Source: an uncultured Chitinophagaceae bacterium | GTDB taxonomy: Bacteria > Bacteroidota > Bacteroidia > Chitinophagales > Chitinophagaceae | Length of the DNA: 8,465 nucleotides | Direction of reading: 5' to 3' | Assembly (NCBI GenBank): GCA_934502905.1 | Contig: CAKSVK010000149.1 | Coordinates: 1-8,465, forward strand | In this document: one piece after another, positions 1 through 3,142 of the stretch | Layout of the letters: every line of letters starts with the position of its first letter | Position numbering within the stretch: position 1 is the first letter of the stretch | Notes under the pieces: generated by a model | Seen by the model: only the letters and a program-made list of their open reading frames with translations | Told to the model about the DNA's origin: nothing | Database searches by the model: none | Translations under genes and position numbers: made by a program

Positions 1-11
1 GTCAGCCCGAA
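1..11. repeat. 11-bp terminal direct repeat, left copy
   Basis: GTCAGCCCGAA is identical to 8455-8465. On the minus strand it encodes F-G-L-T of the RHS motif. It may be the overlap of a circular sequence or a duplicated attachment core. Confidence 0.7.
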
Positions 12-86
12 TGGATAATAATTACCAACCCCATTTTGATGCTTTTCCAAAAACCTCCCCAACGCCCGGGCATCAGTCAAAGAACT
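1..86 (-). pseudogene. RHS gene fragment (5' side of a YYPFGLT motif)
   Basis: On the minus strand the frame is open from 86 down to 1, after an in-frame TGA at 87-89, and ends in N-Y-Y-P-F-G-L-T. This is the motif before MAGISSKAL in RHS-core proteins of Bacteroidota. The preceding residues (LEKHQNGVG) are not the usual RHS sequence, so the homology seems limited to the last 8-10 residues. In another frame the same DNA reads L-M-P-G-R, which follows YYPFG in another RHS subfamily, so this may be a scrambled RHS 3' region. The frame and motif continue exactly into the RHS gene at the right end if the two ends are joined. No full gene is present here. Confidence 0.5.
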
Positions 87-95
87 TCATTACAG

Positions 96-116
96 CCCTA
101 AAAATAGGGTTTTTTC
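96..116 (+). terminator. Rho-independent terminator
   Basis: A CCCTA/TAGGG stem (96-100 and 105-109) with an AAAA loop is followed by a run of six T (110-115). It would end plus-strand transcription entering from the left edge, although no plus-strand gene is recognisable at 1-95. Read on the minus strand the stem also has an A-rich flank, but the T run lies on the plus strand. Confidence 0.65.
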
Positions 117-137
117 TTTTCAATTGAAAAGAAAAAA
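110..137. repeat. 28-nt perfect palindrome
   Basis: The sequence is a perfect palindrome centred on CAATTG (121-126), with T6-C-T4 on the left and A4-G-A6 on the right. It bridges the T tract of the first terminator and the A tract of the second. A closely similar palindrome lies inside the primase gene at 4765-4792, so it may be a dispersed repeat. Confidence 0.7.
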
Positions 138-162
138 TCAGGCACTGATTGCCTGATTTTTT
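132..162. terminator. Bidirectional rho-independent terminator
   Basis: A perfect 13-bp stem (132-144 and 150-162) has a 5-nt loop; AAAAAATCAGGCA pairs with TGCCTGATTTTTT. It has A/T tracts on both sides and starts 2 nt beyond the stop codon of the minus-strand gene at 165-509, so it is the natural end of that transcript. Confidence 0.85.
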
Positions 163-164
163 AC

Positions 165-509
165 TTATTCATACGGTCTTTCGTTCCAGTCATTGTAAAT
201 CATCTCATTGGTGCAATAACCGCAGCAACAGCCGTATTTTTCCCTGTCATCGTAATATATGGTGGAAGGACTGTGATAAAATACCCTGCGGCATTTATCG
301 CAATGGAAAGTGCCGTAATCTGCTCCCAGGCGGGGTTGCAGATACCATAGGCTGTAAGTGTGCTTGTGATTTTTAACTGTGTTCATGGTCGTAAACTTTA
401 AAGTGATAAAAAATAAAATGCAGCAAAAAATGCTTAGCGACCAGCCATTAGCGGCAAGAGCGTTTGCCAAAAGCAGAGCCAAAAAAAGGCCATACCACAG
501 CAGATACAA
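165..509 (-). CDS. Hypothetical membrane protein with Cys-rich C-terminus
   Basis: I do not recognise a family. The product (114 aa from a TTG at 509) has a hydrophobic stretch at about residues 1-40, likely one or two membrane segments. A soluble tail follows with H-C-D-K-C and C-C-C-G-Y-C pairs, which look like a small zinc ribbon. The stop sits right against a 13-bp terminator, which supports a real gene. The start is uncertain: an ATG at 384-386 would give a 73-aa soluble zinc-ribbon protein. The frame also stays open upstream to about 647, through a sensible hydrophobic continuation (VLGLIPYTGFWK) and then through copy 1 of the 39-bp repeat, with no ATG or GTG. The original 5' end may have been lost when the repeat region joined it. 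Confidence 0.5.
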   Translation of the reverse strand: MYLLWYGLFLALLLANALAANGWSLSIFCCILFFITLKFTTMNTVKNHKHTYSLWYLQPRLGADYGTFHCDKCRRVFYHSPSTIYYDDREKYGCCCGYCTNEMIYNDWNERPYE

Positions 510-580
510 ACACTTCCAAAAGCCGGTGTAGGGTATCAGGCCGAGGACATAGGCGCAGCTTTTTTTGGTGCCTTTTGGCG

Positions 581-619
581 GCCCTGTGCCACGCCCCTGT
601 GGGTCGGGCGGGCGTTGGC
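581..619. repeat. 39-bp GC-rich direct repeat, copy 1
   Basis: This matches 836-874 with one difference (T585 versus C840); the last 34 bp are identical. Within it GCCACGCCC pairs with GGGCGTTGGC (one bulged T), forming a hairpin at 588-619. Copy 1 lacks the long outer inverted arms that surround copy 2. Confidence 0.85.
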
Positions 620-747
620 TTGCCGCAATATCTTTGCTAAAGCATTTTTATTCACGGCAGGAGGCTTTCGGTGTTACCGGAGATTAAAAAATATATACTG
701 CTGCTGATCGCTGTACTGCAGTCCGGGTGCGATGGACGGGCACGGCT

Positions 748-794
748 CCCCGCTAACAATAGCATGGGTTTGGCGTGATGGCTTGTTAGCGGGG
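748..794. repeat. Perfect 12-bp inverted repeat with 23-nt loop
   Basis: CCCCGCTAACAA (748-759) pairs with TTGTTAGCGGGG (783-794) without mismatch. There is no T tract on either side, so it is not a simple terminator. It ends 14 nt before the left arm of the 809-940 structure. Confidence 0.85.
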
Positions 795-808
795 GCTGCA
801 TTGTTGGA

Positions 809-940
809 TACTTAACATAATGTGCTTATAGGACAGCCCCGTGCCACGCCCCTGTGGGTCGGGCGGGCGTTGGCATGCTTGCATGAGGGTGGCAAGGGGC
901 TGTGCGAAGCGCACCTATAAGAGCATATTATGTTTAAGTA
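809..940. repeat. 132-nt nested stem structure (MITE-like or structured RNA)
   Basis: The outer arms at 809-832 and 914-940 form 24 pairs, including one G-U, with a bulged T at 935 and a two-base bulge at 921-922. Inside, ACAGCCCC (833-840) pairs with GGGGCTGT (896-903). The core is the hairpin of repeat copy 2 (842-875). A side hairpin TGCG-AAG-CGCA sits at 903-913 and competes for one base with the inner stem. All bulges of the outer stem lie on one arm. Confidence 0.75.
836..874. repeat. 39-bp GC-rich direct repeat, copy 2
   Basis: This is the second copy of 581-619 and forms the central hairpin of the 809-940 structure: 842-851 pairs with 865-875 around a 13-nt loop, with T870 bulged. 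Confidence 0.85.
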
Positions 941-984
941 GCTTCCGCCTGTGTGTGGGCTTTTTTGTGGCTTGTGAAGCCGTC

Positions 985-1018
985 AGCCATGCAGCTCTTT
1001 GACGCTGCAATGATGGCT
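985..1018. repeat. Hairpin AGCCATGCAGC / GCTGC...ATGGCT
   Basis: AGCCATGCAGC (985-995) pairs with GCTGC (1004-1008) and ATGGCT (1013-1018), leaving a 4-nt bulge (AATG) and an 8-nt loop. No T tract follows. Confidence 0.55.
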
Positions 1019-1109
1019 CCCGTGCGATAGCTTTGTGGCAGTGGCAATGTGCTGCATGAAGCGTCTGGCAAGCGACAAAAAAACGGGTGGCAGGGCGGCA
1101 ACAATGCAG

Positions 1110-1148
1110 GGGCTTTTGTGTGCTGGTTCTGTGTGCTGGTAAAAGCCC
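1110..1148. repeat. Hairpin containing a 10-bp direct repeat
   Basis: GGGCTTTT (1110-1117) pairs with AAAAGCCC (1141-1148). The 23-nt loop holds two copies of GTGTGCTGGT (1118-1127 and 1131-1140). It begins about 20 nt after the stop of the second recombinase, so it could end the operon transcript, but there is no T run right after the stem on the minus strand. Confidence 0.5.
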
Positions 1149-1169
1149 GGGCCGTGTTGTGAGTGGGTC

Positions 1170-2027
1170 TTAGCTCATCGGGTGATGTCGTTCAAGTTCG
1201 CTTTGCAGGTCATCGAGATTATTGGTCTGGTATCGCATGGTGGAGCTTACATACTTATGACCGGCCATATACTGCACCTGGCGAAGATGATCTTTTCTTA
1301 ACCATTCCGTTATTACACTGCTGCGGATCTGTTTGGCATTGATCACTTTTGCATTGAGTTGTCTCAACTGTTTAAACATATACTGTAACCGGTTATGGAT
1401 ATTGGTTTCACTTACAGGTGATTTACAAAACTCCCTGAACAATGCTCCTTCTGTAAACTTATTTCGCTGTAAAAAACTTTGCAGTTCCGGCATCTGTACA
1501 GCTTTCAGGTCTAACAGCCTTTCATTGGTTCGTTTCGTTGCTTTAATAAAAACTTTTCCGTCTTTCAGTTTAAAGTGATGCTTTTGCAGTCTCATAATTT
1601 CTCCAACCGTTACACCCTGGTATATCATCAGCCCTAACATTATTTTCTTACTGCTGTCCACACTCAACTGTATGCTGTATTGTTTATACAGTTCTTCCAG
1701 CTCTTCGGTGTTTAAAAGATTTGTTGGCAGCTTCCTGATCAGTCCTTTGATAAAAACACCGGCTGCCGGGTTATCATGTCGCCTGCCTTCGCTGATCAGG
1801 TAATTGCAGTAATGCCTTATCATACAAAGTATATTGTGAACGCTTCTTTTACTGATGCCTTTGCTGTGGCAGTAGCGCATAAAATCGAGCAGCTCATTGT
1901 AAGTAAATAGTTCGTCCTTTATATCTTCCTGGTGCAACCAGGTTAAAAAGTTTTCTATCCCTTCCGTGTAACGGCTTACTGTTGACCCGCTGTATTGTTT
2001 TTGCTGTAAGTATGCTGTAAATGTCAT
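1170..2027 (-). CDS. Tyrosine recombinase, second of a tandem pair, with altered active site
   Basis: This 285-aa protein has the phage-integrase layout: an N-terminal SAM-like core-binding domain (about 1-90) and a C-terminal catalytic domain (about 105-275). The second Arg (R235), His (H257 in AGHK) and nucleophile Tyr (Y266) are present. The first catalytic Arg, normally in GLRxSE, is Thr here (T140 in Q-G-V-T-V-G-E), and the His of HxxR is Lys (K232 in K-Q-I-R). The His change is tolerated in some family members; loss of Arg I should weaken catalysis strongly. It may be an accessory subunit of a heteromeric recombinase with its upstream partner. Its ATG overlaps the partner's stop as ATGA (2024-2027), implying coupled translation. 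It carries none of the palindromic insertions found in its partner. Confidence 0.9.
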   Translation of the reverse strand: MTFTAYLQQKQYSGSTVSRYTEGIENFLTWLHQEDIKDELFTYNELLDFMRYCHSKGISKRSVHNILCMIRHYCNYLISEGRRHDNPAAGVFIKGLIRKLPTNLLNTEELEELYKQYSIQLSVDSSKKIMLGLMIYQGVTVGEIMRLQKHHFKLKDGKVFIKATKRTNERLLDLKAVQMPELQSFLQRNKFTEGALFREFCKSPVSETNIHNRLQYMFKQLRQLNAKVINAKQIRSSVITEWLRKDHLRQVQYMAGHKYVSSTMRYQTNNLDDLQSELERHHPMS

Positions 2028-2953
2028 AACGATTCGTTTGCTAAGTGAGTATAGATTTGTGTGCTGTCTAAGTCGCCATGCCCTAAGAACTGTTGTATCA
2101 TTTCCAGCTTCATACCGCTTTGTAAAAGATGGGTGGCTATGCTGTGGCGTAAGGTATGCGTACCTACCTTCTTTTTGCCCCCATCCCCTGAAGGGGAGTA
2201 TATACGGGCTTTTCTTGCCAATGCCTTGATACGGATGTACAGGCTCTGCTTGTTCATTTGAACGCCTTTGTTAGCTCCGATAAAAAAGGCATTGGTCTTT
2301 GATTGTAACAACTGCGGTCTTGCATAATCCAGGTACAGTTTCAGTTCCTCAAAATTCTTTTCCGCTACCGGTACAAACCGTTCTTTATAACCTTTGCCTT
2401 TTCGCACATGCAGCACTTTTGTTGACTGGTTAATGTCGCTTACTTCAAGGCATGCGCCTTCATTCAGTCGTAACCCGCAACCGTAATATACTGCCAGCAT
2501 AGCCCTGTCTCTTATGCCTAAAATAGCCCCTCCTGACCTCCCCGAAGGGGAGGAACAAGCATCATACAGCTTCTCTATTTCTGCTTTGGTTAGCCAGGCG
2601 GGTTTACTCCTGCTATCCTGCAACCGTTCAAGATTAAACGCTACAGGGCTTCTGCCGGTCTCCCGGATATATTTGCTCAACAGCTTTAATGCCTGCACCT
2701 GCTTATTGATATGACCGGCGCTGTACTTCTCTTTGGATCGCAGCAGCGCTATAAAGCTGCCGGCATCTGCCGGCTGCAACTGCGCTAATGCCGCCTTGCC
2801 GGTGGCCTGCTGGTACATTAAAAAATCTTTGATGCTCCTGCTTAATACCGGTATGCTTAGCGGTGAGTAATGTAAAAGCTGCAGCCACTCTGTAAAGCCG
2901 GTAAGCAATAGTATATACTCACTGCTTTGCAGTGTAGTGGATCTGTTTTGCAT
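2024..2953 (-). CDS. Tyrosine recombinase (XerC/D-like), first of a tandem pair
   Basis: The protein is 309 aa from the ATG at 2953. A longer frame starts at 3031, but its extra 26 residues come from the TGTCGCATT repeats and a palindromic element (NTPLGDRG), so I prefer 2953. It has an N-terminal core-binding domain and a full catalytic set, numbered from 3031: Arg in GCGLRLNE (R188), a beta-hairpin Lys (211/213), H292-T-L-R295, H318 in LGHG and Tyr327. It therefore looks active. Two palindromic elements add SSPSGRSGGA before I-L-G-I-R-D-R-A and YSPSGDGG before the K-K-K-V-G-THTLRH strand, both at loop positions in Xer proteins. It follows the primase on the same strand and couples to the second recombinase. 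Likely role: integration/excision of the element or resolution of its multimers. Confidence 0.92.
   Translation of the reverse strand: MQNRSTTLQSSEYILLLTGFTEWLQLLHYSPLSIPVLSRSIKDFLMYQQATGKAALAQLQPADAGSFIALLRSKEKYSAGHINKQVQALKLLSKYIRETGRSPVAFNLERLQDSRSKPAWLTKAEIEKLYDACSSPSGRSGGAILGIRDRAMLAVYYGCGLRLNEGACLEVSDINQSTKVLHVRKGKGYKERFVPVAEKNFEELKLYLDYARPQLLQSKTNAFFIGANKGVQMNKQSLYIRIKALARKARIYSPSGDGGKKKVGTHTLRHSIATHLLQSGMKLEMIQQFLGHGDLDSTQIYTHLANESL
2178..2198 (-). repeat. In-frame palindromic element in recombinase (1)
   Basis: The core TCCCCTGAAGGGGA (2184-2197) is flanked by a C-rich tail (G-rich on the minus strand). It encodes YSPSGDGG in recombinase 1, just before the H-x-x-R box. Confidence 0.7.
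2526..2555 (-). repeat. In-frame palindromic element in recombinase (2)
   Basis: CCTCCCC (2538-2544) pairs with GGGGAGG (2548-2554). On the minus strand the hairpin is followed by TCAGGAGGGGCT. It encodes SSPSGRSGGA between the Y-D-A-C helix and I-L-G-I-R-D-R-A. Confidence 0.75.
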
Positions 2954-2975
2954 GCCCCTATCCCCTAAAGGGGTA
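2954..2975 (-). repeat. Palindromic element at the recombinase 5' end (3)
   Basis: CCCCT-AA-AGGGG (2962-2973) has a minus-strand tail ATAGGGGC that ends directly at the ATG at 2953. If the long start is used it encodes NTPLGDRG. Alternatively its G-rich tail lies where a ribosome binding site would be. Confidence 0.65.
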
Positions 2976-3014
2976 TTTAAGATGATAAAATAATTTGCTA
3001 ATGGTCTTTTTGGG

Positions 3015-3105
3015 TGTCGCAGTTGTCGCATTGGCTAAAATCCAATACCACACTGGCTTTAAATGCGACAGTAATACCATTGTCGCATTACTTTCGCATT
3101 GTCGC
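3015..3105. repeat. Cluster of TGTCGCATT-type repeats with an inverted pair
   Basis: GTCGC units lie at 3016-3020, 3025-3029, 3082-3086 and 3101-3105, a variant TTCGCATT at 3093-3100, and an inverted copy at 3062-3070. AATGCGACA (3062-3070) and TGTCGCATT (3081-3089) form perfect 9-bp arms around a 10-bp spacer. The cluster lies between primase and recombinase genes, so it could be an iteron set, a recombinase core/arm site or an operator. Confidence 0.65.
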
Positions 3106-3110
3106 TTTAA

Positions 3111-3142
3111 GCCTCTCCTAAATCCTCTCCAAAGGAGAGGAC
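3111..3142 (-). repeat. Palindromic element forming the primase C-terminus (4)
   Basis: TCCTCTCC (3123-3130) pairs with GGAGAGGA (3134-3141) around AAA. On the minus strand the tail reads TTTAGGAGAGGCTT. The element supplies the last residues SSPLERI and the TAG stop of the primase, so it probably replaced the original end of the gene. Confidence 0.75.

Larger units (their letters stand above)
510..1169. other. 660-bp structured intergenic region
   Basis: I find no convincing coding frame here; the short open frames are explained by hairpin sequence. The region carries a 39-bp direct repeat (581-619 and 836-874), a perfect 12-bp hairpin (748-794), a nested 132-nt stem (809-940) and hairpins at 985-1018 and 1110-1148. 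It lies immediately downstream of the tandem recombinase genes. Candidate roles are an attachment/recombination region, an origin with single-strand initiation sites, or a structured RNA. None can be chosen from sequence alone. Confidence 0.6.

Noticed and set aside
652..765. Short minus-strand ORF of 37 codons starting MLLLAGSRARP
   Set aside because: It starts inside the loop and arm of the 748-794 hairpin and has no gene-like context; best explained as translation of repeat sequence.
809..940. Integron attC site
   Set aside because: ACTTAAC at 810-816 fits the RYYYAAC box, but the partner GTT-AAGT is interrupted by an extra T. The 748-794 arms (CGCTAAC/GTTAGCG) break the consensus, and neither recombinase shows the insertion typical of IntI that I can recognise.
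748..940. Retron msr/msd or DGR-type RNA
   Set aside because: The long stems are suggestive, but there is no reverse transcriptase gene in the window.
946..966. Plus-strand terminator GCC...GGC followed by T6
   Set aside because: Only about three pairs support the stem, and no plus-strand gene precedes it.
2954..3031. N-terminal extension of recombinase 1 from the ATG at 3031
   Set aside because: The extra residues come from the TGTCGCATT repeats and a palindromic element, and the core-binding domain begins after the ATG at 2953.
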